Source of the DNA: Bradyrhizobium daqingense
GTDB taxonomy: Bacteria > Pseudomonadota > Alphaproteobacteria > Rhizobiales > Xanthobacteraceae
Direction: 5' to 3'
Assembly: GCF_021044685.1 (NCBI RefSeq)
Contig: NZ_CP088014.1
Coordinates: forward strand, 7,364,001-7,428,000
Length of the DNA stretch: 64,000 bases
The position numbers and the translations under genes were made by a program. The notes under the pieces were generated by a model. That model made no database searches. It was given only the letters and a program-made list of their open reading frames with translations, and had not been told where the DNA came from. Each line of letters starts with the position of its first letter. The first letter of the stretch is position 1. Positions 26,333 to 35,217 of the stretch are shown in pieces.

Positions 26333-29131
26333 TTAGGCCGCCGCGCGGCTCAGCTCGGAGGCGCCGGCGGCGCCCGCGGTCTGCTCCTTCAGCGCCGCGA
26401 TCAGACCGGGACGGTCGAACTTGGCGACGTAGTCGTGGAAGCCGGCCTGACGGCCGCGCTCGATCGCCGCCGGCGATACCAGCGCGGACAGGCCGATGAT
26501 CGGCATCGAGCCAAGATTGTTGTCGGAGCGGATCACCTCCGCGAAGTCGAACCCGTTCATGTCGGGCATCTCGATGTCGGTCAGCACCACGTCGAAGCTC
26601 TGCGCGCGCAGCGCAGCCAGGCCCTCCTGCGCGGTCGGCGCGGTGCGGACGCGGTAGCCGGCGGCCTTGAGGACGGGGGCCAGCATGTTGCGGAAGAACG
26701 CGCTGTCGTCGACCAGGAGCACCGACTGCGAATGCAGCGACGGCTTCATCTCCTTGCGGGTGAACCAGTCCGAGAACGCCATCGGCAGGAAGTGGCCGAC
26801 GTCGATCACCTCGGTGGCCTGGCCCTTGATCACGGCCGAGCCCAGAATGCCGGAGGACGAGCCGCCGACCTCGATGTTGAGCCGCTCCTCGACGATGTCG
26901 ATGATCTCGTCGACGACGAGGCCCATGGAGCGGCCGTCATCGGCGAACACCAGGATCGGCTGGGCGCCTTGGCTCGCAATGGTGACGCCCTCCATGGCGA
27001 CCAGCGGCATCAGCTGCTCGCGGTACTGCACCATGTAGCGGCCGTTCGAGAACTCGATCTTGTCGGCGGGCAGCTCCTCGAGGCGCGTGACCAGCCCGAG
27101 CGGGACCGCCTTGGGCTGCGACGAGCCGGCGCGGAACACCAAGAGCGAGGTGGTCTGCTCGCCCGCGCCGATGTGATGCGCCCCGTTCTCGTCGCCCATG
27201 TCATGGGCGGAGGAGCCGGCGGCGCCGAGCGCCTTGGCAATGCCGTTGGGATCGATGATCATGATGACCGCGCCATCGCCCAGGATGGTGTTGCCGGAGA
27301 ACATGTCGATGTGGCGCAGCTTGGTCGACATCGGCTTGACCACGATCTCTTCGGTGTGGAACACGCCGTCGACGACGATGCCGAAGGTCTGGCTGCCGAC
27401 CTGGGTCACCACGATGAAGCCGTTCTCGGGATCGGAGGCCGCGCCGTCGTCGATCTTGAGCAGCTTCTTCAGGTGGATCAGCGGCAGCAGCTTGTTGCGC
27501 AGGCGCAGCACCGCGGTGTCCTTGATGCGCTCGATGCGGTGCTCGGAGTTGGCGCGGGCCCGCACCAGCTCGACCACCGAGAGCTGCGGAATCGCGAAGC
27601 GATCGCCGGCAGCTTCGACGATCAGCGCCGAGACGATGGCGAGCGTCAGCGGGATCTTGATGGTGACCGAAGAGCCCTCGCCGGCCACGGACTTGATGTC
27701 GATGGTGCCGCCGATCTGGTCGATATTGGTGCGGACCACGTCCATGCCGACGCCGCGCCCCGACACCGAGGTGATGGCGGCCGCCGTGGAGAAGCCGGGC
27801 GCGAAGATGAACTTGTGGATCTGGGCTTCGCTCATCTTCTCGAGCTCAGCCTCGGTGACGAGACCTGACGAGAGCGCCTTGGCCTTGATCTTCTCGGTGT
27901 TGAGGCCGCGGCCGTTGTCGGCGATGCAGATGATGATGTGGCCGCCCTCGTGATAGGCGGACAGGCGGATGGTGCCCTGCTCGCCCTTGCCGCTGGCGAG
28001 GCGCTCGGCGGGGGTCTCCAGGCCATGGTCGGCGGAGTTGCGCACCATGTGGGTGAGCGGGTCCTTGATCAAATCGAGCACCTGGCGGTCGAGCTCGGTG
28101 TCGGCGCCGTGCATCTCCAGCTCGATCTGCTTGCCGAGTTCGCTCGACAGATCGCGGACGATGCGGGGCAGCTTCTGCCAGGCATTGCCGATCGGCTGCA
28201 TGCGCGTCTTCATGACGCCCTCCTGCAGCTCGGCGGTGACGTTGGACAGGCGCTGCAAGGGCACCTTGAACTCGGTGTCCTCGTTGCGGCGGGAGATCTC
28301 CAGCAGCTGGTTGCGGGTCAGGACCAGCTCGGAGACCATGGTCATCAGGTGCTCCAGCGTGTCCACGTTGACGCGGATCGACTGGTTGGCAATGCGGTCG
28401 CCTTCGCCGGCAATCTCGTCGGCCATCGACTTCTTCGCCGCGGCCTTCTCCCTGGCGGCAGGCTTTGCGGCGTCCTTGGCAGCGTCCTTGGCGGCCGGGG
28501 CCTCAGCGGCCGGCTCGGCCTTGACTTCGGCCTTGGCGACGGCGGCGGGGGCCGGCGCTTCGATCGCGGTCTCGCGGAAGGCGCGCTCGAGCTCGTCGAG
28601 CGAGACCTCGCCCGGACGCAAGGGCCGCTCCAAGGTCTGGTCGATCAGCGTGCCCGTGGTCATCTCCTTGGCGGGCGCGGCAGCCGGGGCTTCCGGCACG
28701 AGCGGCGGGGCTTCTGCAACGGGAGCAGCGGCACTTCCAGCGGCCATTGCCGCCATGCCCTGCTCGACCATCGCTTCCAGCTTGTCGATGAGATCGCGGT
28801 CGTTGCCCTCGGGCTCGGCTTCGGTGGCCTCGAGGCCTGCGAGGATCTCCTTGATGCGGTCGATCGAGGACAGGATCACCGTCACCGCCTGCCCGGTCAC
28901 CGGCATGCCGTCACGGAATTTGCCCATCAACGTCTCGCCGGCATGCGCCAGCGCTTCAAGCCTGGGCAGGCCGAGGAAGCCGCAGGTGCCCTTGATGGTG
29001 TGGACGAGGCGGAAGATGTTGTCCAGGATCTTGGCGTTGTTCGGCTCCTGCTCGAACTTCACCAGCTGATTGTCGACGGTGTCCAGGCTCTCGCTGGTCT
29101 CCGTCAAAAACTCCCGCAACAGATCATCCAT
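26333..29131 (-). CDS. cheA: Hybrid chemotaxis histidine kinase CheA with C-terminal receiver
   Basis: 932 residues. Domains in order: HPt with His44 in RLVHTIKGTCGF; an Ala/Pro-rich linker with a weak P2-like segment; dimerisation domain (LEHLMTMVSELVLTRNQLLE); CheA-type ATPase (HMVRNSADHGLE N-box, IADNGRGLN, GRGVGMDVV); CheW domain; a second CheW-like segment (TTSLLVFRAG to LPMAFSDWF); and a receiver with acceptor Asp in VVLTDIEMPDMNGF near residue 860. Typical CheA is about 650 residues, so the second CheW-like part and receiver are additions. It is the first gene of the operon, and a terminator lies upstream after chpT. Confidence 0.95.
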   Translation of the reverse strand: MDDLLREFLTETSESLDTVDNQLVKFEQEPNNAKILDNIFRLVHTIKGTCGFLGLPRLEALAHAGETLMGKFRDGMPVTGQAVTVILSSIDRIKEILAGLEATEAEPEGNDRDLIDKLEAMVEQGMAAMAAGSAAAPVAEAPPLVPEAPAAAPAKEMTTGTLIDQTLERPLRPGEVSLDELERAFRETAIEAPAPAAVAKAEVKAEPAAEAPAAKDAAKDAAKPAAREKAAAKKSMADEIAGEGDRIANQSIRVNVDTLEHLMTMVSELVLTRNQLLEISRRNEDTEFKVPLQRLSNVTAELQEGVMKTRMQPIGNAWQKLPRIVRDLSSELGKQIELEMHGADTELDRQVLDLIKDPLTHMVRNSADHGLETPAERLASGKGEQGTIRLSAYHEGGHIIICIADNGRGLNTEKIKAKALSSGLVTEAELEKMSEAQIHKFIFAPGFSTAAAITSVSGRGVGMDVVRTNIDQIGGTIDIKSVAGEGSSVTIKIPLTLAIVSALIVEAAGDRFAIPQLSVVELVRARANSEHRIERIKDTAVLRLRNKLLPLIHLKKLLKIDDGAASDPENGFIVVTQVGSQTFGIVVDGVFHTEEIVVKPMSTKLRHIDMFSGNTILGDGAVIMIIDPNGIAKALGAAGSSAHDMGDENGAHHIGAGEQTTSLLVFRAGSSQPKAVPLGLVTRLEELPADKIEFSNGRYMVQYREQLMPLVAMEGVTIASQGAQPILVFADDGRSMGLVVDEIIDIVEERLNIEVGGSSSGILGSAVIKGQATEVIDVGHFLPMAFSDWFTRKEMKPSLHSQSVLLVDDSAFFRNMLAPVLKAAGYRVRTAPTAQEGLAALRAQSFDVVLTDIEMPDMNGFDFAEVIRSDNNLGSMPIIGLSALVSPAAIERGRQAGFHDYVAKFDRPGLIAALKEQTAGAAGASELSRAAA

Positions 29132-29260
29132 GAAAACAGGCCTTCATACAGAGAGGGCGCGCACGAGACGTGATGCGCCATTTCGGAATGGGGCCAGCTT
29201 CACCGCAAAGCGTTTAATATTGGTTGAGTATGTGCAAAAGAACGGAACCAACAAAGAGAT

Positions 29261-29289
29261 AAGGCGCTCCGGACAAGCCGAAGCGCCTC
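29261..29289 (-). terminator. Terminator between chpT and cheA
   Basis: AGGCGCT (29262-29268) pairs exactly with AGCGCCT (29282-29288). Read on the minus strand the hairpin is followed by TTATCTCTTTGTT. It lies 40 bp after the chpT stop and so separates chpT from the che operon. Confidence 0.65.
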
Positions 29290-29328
29290 GTAAGGATTCG
29301 ATTAACGACTCGGACGCGCCGCGCGCGT

Positions 29329-29982
29329 TTACGAAGCGCTAACGATGATGGCTTCGCCTTCCGGCTTGAGCGTCACCGTGAGCCCGCAGGCCTGCGCGAG
29401 CAGACGCGTATAATAAGGCTGGATCGCATGCGCATCGGCAGCAGGTCCGCGCTCGCCGCTCAGGAGCTCGGAGATGTTCTGCGGCAGGCGCGCATTGTGC
29501 CCGGTCGCGGTGATGCGGAAACTCATCGTCTCGCCCTCGCCGATCGGATCGATCGTCAGCATGCCGCCGCGCGGGATCGTGTGCTGGGCAACGACCAGCA
29601 TGTTGAGCAACAGCTTGACGCGGTTCTTCGGCAGCAGCAGCCGCGGCAGATTCCAGGTGATCGAGCACTTGCCGTCCTCGATGTGGCCGCGCGCCATGGT
29701 CTGGGCATCACCGAGATCGATCTGCGCGCCGGAGGAGCCGGCGGCGCCGAAGGCGAGGCGGCAAAACTGGAGCCGGGCCGAGGCGGTCTTGGCACTCTTG
29801 CGAATCAGCTCGAGCGCGAACTCGCGGTCCTCGGGTTTGGGGTCGTCGTCGAGCACCTCGAGTCCGTTGACGATGGCGCCGACGGGACTGATGAGATCGT
29901 GGCAGACCCGCGAGCACAGGAGCGCGGCGAGTTCGAGCATATCGGGAGCAGTAGCGGTCGCGGGCGACGAAGCGTCAGACAT
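29329..29982 (-). CDS. chpT: Histidine phosphotransferase ChpT
   Basis: About 217 residues of the HPTransfase family (DUF2328): a DHp-like helix with the phosphorylated His in LLCSRVCHDLISPVGAIVNG (His28 from this start) and a degenerate kinase-like ATPase fold without the nucleotide-binding glycines. ChpT relays phosphate from CckA to CtrA and CpdR. The ATG at 29982 is preferred to 30042, as the extra segment is Pro/Arg-rich. ctrA lies 9 kb away in this window, while cckA and cpdR do not appear. Confidence 0.9.
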   Translation of the reverse strand: MSDASSPATATAPDMLELAALLCSRVCHDLISPVGAIVNGLEVLDDDPKPEDREFALELIRKSAKTASARLQFCRLAFGAAGSSGAQIDLGDAQTMARGHIEDGKCSITWNLPRLLLPKNRVKLLLNMLVVAQHTIPRGGMLTIDPIGEGETMSFRITATGHNARLPQNISELLSGERGPAADAHAIQPYYTRLLAQACGLTVTLKPEGEAIIVSAS

Positions 29983-30188
29983 ATAATGGGGTCCTGGAGG
30001 GTTCCTGGCATTGCACGGCGCTGGACGCCGCGAATCACGCATGCTTGACGGATGCTGCGGGTTCTAACATTCGCAAGCCTGCGGCAGCTAGCTTGCGATA
30101 GGTTCGAAGCGGCCATAAAGGCCCGGTCGAATCGATCAGGGCGAATCAACCGAGAGGGGCGAGACTTGCCGATGAATGAGGCACGCAA

Positions 30189-31010
30189 GTGAGGGTGATC
30201 GACGATGCGGCCGCATCCGGCCTGATGGAGCCGCTCACCGCGCTGGTGGTGAAGGCGGGCGAAGCGATCCTAGCCGTCAACCGCGCCGCGATGCGGGTCG
30301 ACGGCAAGCAGGACGGCTCGCCGGTGACCGAAGCGGACCTTGCCGCCGACCGCATCATCGCGGAGGGCCTCGCGGAGCTCGCCGGCGACGTGCCGATGCT
30401 GTCGGAAGAGCGGACCCAGCTCGCCGCCCCGCCGTTCCGGGGCAGCTTCTTCCTGATCGATCCGCTCGACGGCACCAAGGAATTCGTCGCCGGCCGCGAC
30501 GAGTTCACCGTCAATCTCGCTCTGGTGACCGAAGGCGTGCCGCTGCTCGGCATCGTCTCCGCGCCTGCGCTCGGGCTGCTCTGGCGCGGCATTGCCGGGC
30601 GCGGCGCCGAGCGGGTCAGCTTTGACGGCACGATGATTGGCACGGCCGAACCGATCCGCACCCGCAGGCTGCCGCCGCAGGGCGAACCCTGGATCGCGGC
30701 GGTGAGCCGCTCCCATGGCGATCCCAAGAGCGAGGCGTTCATCGACAACCGGCCCAATGCCGTGAGGAAGACGTGCGGCTCGGCGGTGAAATTCGGCCGT
30801 ATCGCGGAAGGCAGCGCCGACATCTATCCCCGCTTCGGACCAACTTCCGAATGGGACGTCGGAGCTGGAAGCGCGGTCGTGACCGCGGCGGGCGGCAGGG
30901 TGACCGACGGCAAGGGCGGCGAGCTTCGCTTCGGCCAGCGCAGCGGCGGCGGTTTCATCATCCCGGAGTTCATCGCCTGGGGCGACCCACAGGCGGTACA
31001 AAGCTACTGA
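30189..31010 (+). CDS. cysQ: CysQ-like 3'(2'),5'-bisphosphate nucleotidase (inositol monophosphatase family)
   Basis: 273 residues. Metal-binding and catalytic motifs of the lithium-sensitive phosphatase superfamily are present: LSEER, then FFLIDPLDGTKEFVAGRDEF and the second motif TSEWDVGAGSAVVTAAGG. The DGTKEF variant is characteristic of CysQ, which hydrolyses PAP to AMP and recycles the by-product of sulphate assimilation and sulphotransfer. A GTG start at 30189 is used. It overlaps the convergent YHS gene by seven bases. Confidence 0.87.
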   Translation: MRVIDDAAASGLMEPLTALVVKAGEAILAVNRAAMRVDGKQDGSPVTEADLAADRIIAEGLAELAGDVPMLSEERTQLAAPPFRGSFFLIDPLDGTKEFVAGRDEFTVNLALVTEGVPLLGIVSAPALGLLWRGIAGRGAERVSFDGTMIGTAEPIRTRRLPPQGEPWIAAVSRSHGDPKSEAFIDNRPNAVRKTCGSAVKFGRIAEGSADIYPRFGPTSEWDVGAGSAVVTAAGGRVTDGKGGELRFGQRSGGGFIIPEFIAWGDPQAVQSY

Positions 31011-31537
31011 CCGAGCGTGTTCTGCAGCATCGGCCAGCGCTTGCGAACGTCATAGAGGAAGCGCTCGGGATCCGCGGCGAAGGCATCGCGGTTGGCTTCC
31101 CGGCTGAACAGATAGAGCTGCTGCGCCACGATCGCGAAGAAGCGGGGATTGCCGGCGATGACGACGCCGCGGGCGATGTCGGCGGGATCATAGCCGCCGA
31201 ACTGCGGTCCGTAGATCTCGGGATGGGCCAGGAAGGAAGCCCGGTTGCCCTCGTTCCGGAAGCGCCAGACCGCGCCCCAGAGGTTGGCCTCGAACTGCGC
31301 CTTGCCTCGCGCGGCCGCGCCATCGACGAAATAGGCGACGGGGTCGAAGCCCTCGATGGCGACGCCGCTGAAACGGTTGACGACGATCCGCTCGGTGGTG
31401 GCAGCCTCCGCCGGCAACCCCACGCAATCGATCCAGATGCCTGCCAGCAGGCAGACGAGGCGGCCGATCAAGGCAATTCCGGGGCGCAAAGGGCTATCTT
31501 CCTGCCGTTGTGCCGTCATAGTTGCTGCGGATAACAT
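31004..31537 (-). CDS. Exported YHS-domain protein
   Basis: 177 residues with an N-terminal hydrophobic segment (GIALIGRLVCLLAGIWIDCVG) and a YHS-type domain (VAIEGFDPVAYFVDGAAARG, then EIYGPQFGGYDPADIARGVV). YHS domains are small metal- or haem-associated modules, often Cys-containing, but this one lacks a clear Cys pair. ATG 31519 is an alternative start. It is convergent with cysQ and divergent from eipA. Function unknown. Confidence 0.75.
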   Translation of the reverse strand: MLSAATMTAQRQEDSPLRPGIALIGRLVCLLAGIWIDCVGLPAEAATTERIVVNRFSGVAIEGFDPVAYFVDGAAARGKAQFEANLWGAVWRFRNEGNRASFLAHPEIYGPQFGGYDPADIARGVVIAGNPRFFAIVAQQLYLFSREANRDAFAADPERFLYDVRKRWPMLQNTLGQ

Positions 31538-31629
31538 CCGAGTCGAGGGGACATCCGGCGCAACCTAGAGCCGTGCCTGTTGGCGTCAGGTTAAGGAAGC
31601 GATCGGTTTCGATACCAGGGGTTCTTTTT

Positions 31630-32235
31630 ATGACTTTCGCATCACGCCTTGCTGCACTCGCGCTCGTCGCGATGGTCGGCTGGATCGTGCCGGCCTCCGC
31701 TCAGCAGGCACCGCCGCCCAACCTGCCGCCGCCGCAGCGAACCCAGACCCCCAGCACCTATGGGCCGGACGAACTCGTCACCGCCGGCCACCGCTTCTTC
31801 GGCAATGTCTCGCGCGGGCTTGCCTCGATCATCGAGAAGGCGGTCAGCCAATGGGGCCTGCCGAACGGATATATCCTGGGTGAGGAAGGGTCCGGCGCCT
31901 TCGTCGCGGGCCTGCGCTACGGCGAAGGCACGCTCTACACGAAGAACGCCGGCGATCTGCGCGTCTATTGGCAGGGCCCCTCGCTCGGCTTCGACTGGGG
32001 TGGCGACGGCGCCCGCACCATGACGCTGGTCTACAACCTGCCTGCCACCAACGCGATCTACCAGCGCTTCGCCGGCCTCGACGGCTCGGCCTATATCATC
32101 GGCGGCTTCGGCATGACGGCGCTGACCGCCAACAACATCGTGCTGGTGCCGATCCGCTCCGGCCTCGGCCTGCGGCTGGGCGCCAATATCGGCTATCTCA
32201 AATACACGCCCAGTGCGACCTGGAACCCGTTCTAG
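31630..32235 (+). CDS. eipA: EipA-like periplasmic envelope protein (DUF1134)
   Basis: 201 residues: signal peptide cleaved after VPASAQQ, a Pro-rich stretch, then the DUF1134 domain (GHRFFGNVSRGLASIIEKAV, YGEGTLYTKNAGDLRVYWQG, GSAYIIGGFGMTALTANN). In Brucella abortus, EipA is needed for envelope stress resistance and is under CtrA control. Its presence in the same window as ctrA fits, but no complete TTAA-N7-TTAA box was found upstream here, only a half-site. Confidence 0.87.
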   Translation: MTFASRLAALALVAMVGWIVPASAQQAPPPNLPPPQRTQTPSTYGPDELVTAGHRFFGNVSRGLASIIEKAVSQWGLPNGYILGEEGSGAFVAGLRYGEGTLYTKNAGDLRVYWQGPSLGFDWGGDGARTMTLVYNLPATNAIYQRFAGLDGSAYIIGGFGMTALTANNIVLVPIRSGLGLRLGANIGYLKYTPSATWNPF

Positions 32236-32353
32236 GCACCGTTCCCCCTCCGCTTAAGGATCAAGGTTAACGACAGAGCGGGGCTGGCCTTTTGCCGGCC
32301 CGCCATGGCATTGTCGTTGGTAAATTTTTCCTTAGCTCTCGGAGTTCTGGCCC

Positions 32354-33652
32354 ATGGTCGAGCCGATCATGTACCTGGCGATCGGTTTCCTGCTCTCGAT
32401 GCTGTGCGGGCTCGCCATCGTGCCGCTGGTGCATAACCGCGCGGTGCGCCTGACCACGCGCCGGCTCGAGGCCGCCACCCCGCTGTCGATGGCCGAGATC
32501 CAGGCCGACAAGGACCAGCTCCGCGCCGAATTCGCCATGTCGGCGCGGCGGCTCGAGATGAGCGTCGAACAGCTCAAGAACAAGACCACGAGCCAGCTCG
32601 CCGAGCTCGGCAAGAAGAGCGACGCCATCAACCGCATGAAGATCGAGCTCGGCGAAAAGAACGCCACGATCTTCGCGCTGGAGGCGCGCGAGAAGGCGGT
32701 GAAGGAGCAGCTCCGCGCCACCGAAGAAGAGTTCGCCGCCAAGACCGCATCATTGCGCGAGGCCGAGATCGCGCTAGCCGACAAGCAGGCCGAGCTCGCA
32801 AGGATCAACACCGAGCTCTCCGACCGCTCGATGATGGCGGAAAGCCGCCAGGTCGAGCTGGTCGCGGTACGCGCGCAGATCGAGGAACTGAAGAATCGCG
32901 TCGGTGATGCCGAAAAGGAGTTCGCGGCGACGCAGACGCGCCTCGCGCAGGAGCGGACCGAATCCGAGACCGCCTCGCGCGAGCTCGCCGAAGCCCGCGG
33001 CCGCGTCGAGAATCTGAGCCAGCGCGTCACCGAGCTCGACCGCCAGCTCATCGTGCAGGTGAAGGAGGCCGAGATGCTGTCCGGGCGCGTCGCCGACCTC
33101 GAGGCGCGCCTCGCCACGCAGGGCAAGCTGCTCGCCGAGCGCGACTACGAGAACAACCAGCTGCGCCAGGCCAATGACAATGCCGAACGCACCGTGAAGG
33201 AGCTGCGCGTCGAGCTCGCAGGCTTGAGCGGCGGCAAATCGTCGGCCGCGTTCGAGGCGCTGCGTGCGGAGAAGTCCGCGCTCGAGGAGCAGCTCCGCAG
33301 CGCGCGCGACGAGCGCGCCAAGCTGCAGCGCGACATCAACGCGATCCAGCAGCAGGCGGAGAGTTCCTGGGCCACCGAGCGGATGGAGAACGCGCTTCTG
33401 CGCGAGCGCATCAACGACATCGCCGCGGAAGTGGCGAAGCTCGCGATGCAGCTCGAAGGCCCGAACTCGCCCATCGAGGCGCTGCTCGCCGCCGAGGCCG
33501 GCCAGCCGCCCAAGCCGGCACCGCGCCCGGCCAACGACGCTGCGACCAAGGGCCCGGGCGCCGCGAGCCTGCCCGAGGGCGGCGGAACGCTCGCCGAGCG
33601 CATCCGCGCGCTCCAGGCCCACGCCTCCCGCGCCCGCCAGCAGGGCGCCTAA
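32354..33652 (+). CDS. Membrane-anchored long coiled-coil protein
   Basis: 432 residues: an N-terminal membrane segment (MYLAIGFLLSMLCGLAIVPLV), then about 330 residues of nearly continuous coiled coil rich in Glu, Ala, Arg and Leu, then an Ala/Pro-rich tail ending ERIRALQAHASRARQQGA. I assign no function; such proteins are common in Hyphomicrobiales and may scaffold the envelope or cell division. GGAG at 32340-32343 lies about ten bases upstream. The tRNA-Val gene follows. Confidence 0.8.
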   Translation: MVEPIMYLAIGFLLSMLCGLAIVPLVHNRAVRLTTRRLEAATPLSMAEIQADKDQLRAEFAMSARRLEMSVEQLKNKTTSQLAELGKKSDAINRMKIELGEKNATIFALEAREKAVKEQLRATEEEFAAKTASLREAEIALADKQAELARINTELSDRSMMAESRQVELVAVRAQIEELKNRVGDAEKEFAATQTRLAQERTESETASRELAEARGRVENLSQRVTELDRQLIVQVKEAEMLSGRVADLEARLATQGKLLAERDYENNQLRQANDNAERTVKELRVELAGLSGGKSSAAFEALRAEKSALEEQLRSARDERAKLQRDINAIQQQAESSWATERMENALLRERINDIAAEVAKLAMQLEGPNSPIEALLAAEAGQPPKPAPRPANDAATKGPGAASLPEGGGTLAERIRALQAHASRARQQGA

Positions 33653-33727
33653 GCGGGCCGAAACCCGGCCCCGCATGCGAATTGCGTGGCTTGCGGAAGG
33701 TTTTGCGGCCGCAACCCGCCTGAAAAC

Positions 33728-33756
33728 TTGACACCTTCGGCCCGCACTTCTAAATC
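33728..33756 (+). promoter_or_regulatory. Promoter of tRNA-Val
   Basis: TTGACA (33728-33733), 17 bases, TAAATC (33751-33756): a strong housekeeping-type promoter about 48 bp ahead of the mature tRNA start. Confidence 0.6.
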
Positions 33757-33810
33757 GCGGGCTCCATGTGCCGGCCGACTGACAAGTCCGGCCGCCTGCA
33801 TGATGGTCCC

Positions 33811-33885
33811 GGGCGCATAGCTCAGCGGGAGAGCGTTCCCTTCACACGGGAGAGGTCCAAGGTTCGATCCCTTGTGCGCCCACCA
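33811..33885 (+). tRNA. tRNA-Val (anticodon CAC)
   Basis: A complete cloverleaf: acceptor GGGCGCA pairs with TGCGCCC, the anticodon stem TTCCC/GGGAG encloses loop TTCACAC with anticodon CAC (33843-33845), the T arm contains GGTTCGATCC, the discriminator is A and CCA is encoded. Everything to its right looks accessory, so it is a candidate attachment site. No second copy of the tRNA 3' end was found in the window. Confidence 0.97.
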
Positions 33886-34182
33886 TTTCAAACCTGAATT
33901 CAATGATTTAGTCGCTGGCTTCCCCTGTAATGTGCCCCAAAAAAGCGGGGGCACAATAGGGGCACATCGGCTCCTACCTTGGTCAGTCGTTTCCGAGAAG
34001 CCAACCATCCAAGAGCAGACGGCAGGCGCGTTATTGCCGAGCATGTTTTCGTAAAGAGCATGCGATGCTGCTCTAGACTTGCGAGCAACAGCGACGACGC
34101 GCGTGAAGGCTTTGGTCTAGTCCGCAGCGCATGAAAGCGCCGCTCGCGATCATCGCGGATTCGATGGCAATTCCCGCCGAAC
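33886..34182. other. Gap between tRNA-Val and the Hachiman locus
   Basis: 297 bases. It holds a small G/C-rich inverted unit (GTGCCCC ... GGGGGCAC ... GGGGCAC near 33930-33970) but no recognisable integrase. Possible attachment-site remnant; no gene supported. Confidence 0.4.
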
Positions 34183-35217
34183 ATGGACTGCGGAGGTCTA
34201 GGTGGTTACAATTATGGGTTGACTCGTCTGGGGGCAGACGGGCGTACGAACAAGGGGGTAGGCCGTCTGTCGACCATCACCGCGACTGATCTCACGTCCG
34301 CGCTGACAGGGAATCCGGAAGCACTCGACGTTCACCTCATGTTGGTGGAGCGCGACGTCCTCATCGAGGGTCATTCGGTCAAGATCCACTGTCATTGCCT
34401 CACAGTGGATGGAAACGGCCGCGTCCAGCCGCACCGGCTGGCGGAGTTCATGCGGAACGCCGTAGTCGACTATGCGATACCGCGCTCGAAGCTCGCTGCA
34501 GCGAAAGCGCGCGACGCCAAGTACAATAGCACCGAGGCGGTCGCCGAACTCGTCGAGCGCGCCAAGCGGTCGTTCACCGATTTGGCGAAGACCGGAGAGG
34601 GCGGCGAGATGCTGCTGTTCTTATTGGCCGAGCGCTTCCTCAAGCTGCCTCAGATTCTGTGCAAGATGGATCTCAAGACAGACACGCGCCTACACTACCA
34701 TGGAGCCGATGGGGTGTACGCTGGCGTGATGCCGGAAGGCATCCCGAAGCTCTACTGGGGTGAATCCAAAATCTACAAGGACGCGGGAGCCGCGATCCGC
34801 GACTGCCTCGCCTCACTCGCTCCCTTCCTCATTGAACCAGAACACGAGGAGACCGACAGGGAACGCGATCTGGTGCTCCTGAGCGACAAGGCCGACCTCA
34901 GTGATGCGACGCTCACCGACGCGCTGAAGAAGTATTTTGACAAGTCGTCGGTGATGTCCAAGCGGGTCCAATACTGCGGCGTGGCCCTGGTGGGCTTCGA
35001 CGCGCCGTTCTATCCGAAAGATGACGTAAAGGCGATCGCGGAGGAGATCGTTGAGGCCTCACGCGCGGAACTGGCCGTTTGGAGCAAAAGGATCGGCGAG
35101 CGGCTCAAGTCGGAGAAGCTCGACCAGATGGAAATCGAGCTGTTTTGCATCCCGCTGCCGTCGGCCGACGGCTTCCGCGCCGCATTTCTCAGAGCGATGG
35201 GGATTAAGACGGAATGA
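34183..35217 (+). CDS. hamA: Hachiman defence nuclease HamA (DUF1837)
   Basis: Up to 344 residues. The C-terminal two thirds match DUF1837, the nuclease domain of HamA: the block LLFLLAERFLKLPQILCKMDLKTD is followed by HGADGVYA and YWGESKIYKD. Asp176 with the Glu194-x-Lys196 pair gives a PD-(D/E)xK-like active site. In Hachiman, HamA is held inactive by the helicase HamB until phage infection, then degrades DNA. The frame is intact, and its stop overlaps the next start (ATGA at 35214). The first 25-30 residues may be untranslated, since the real start could be a downstream TTG or GTG. Without working HamB its activity and safety to the host are uncertain. Confidence 0.8.
   Translation: MDCGGLGGYNYGLTRLGADGRTNKGVGRLSTITATDLTSALTGNPEALDVHLMLVERDVLIEGHSVKIHCHCLTVDGNGRVQPHRLAEFMRNAVVDYAIPRSKLAAAKARDAKYNSTEAVAELVERAKRSFTDLAKTGEGGEMLLFLLAERFLKLPQILCKMDLKTDTRLHYHGADGVYAGVMPEGIPKLYWGESKIYKDAGAAIRDCLASLAPFLIEPEHEETDRERDLVLLSDKADLSDATLTDALKKYFDKSSVMSKRVQYCGVALVGFDAPFYPKDDVKAIAEEIVEASRAELAVWSKRIGERLKSEKLDQMEIELFCIPLPSADGFRAAFLRAMGIKTE

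Noticed and set aside
25484-27868. A 794-codon plus-strand open frame opposite cheY, cheW and cheA
   Set aside because: Spans three real genes and their gaps; composition (Asp, His, Arg, Gly) is that of an antisense shadow.
33900-34184. Minus-strand frame after tRNA-Val as an integrase remnant
   Set aside because: No tyrosine-recombinase motif (R..HxxR..Y) can be read in it.
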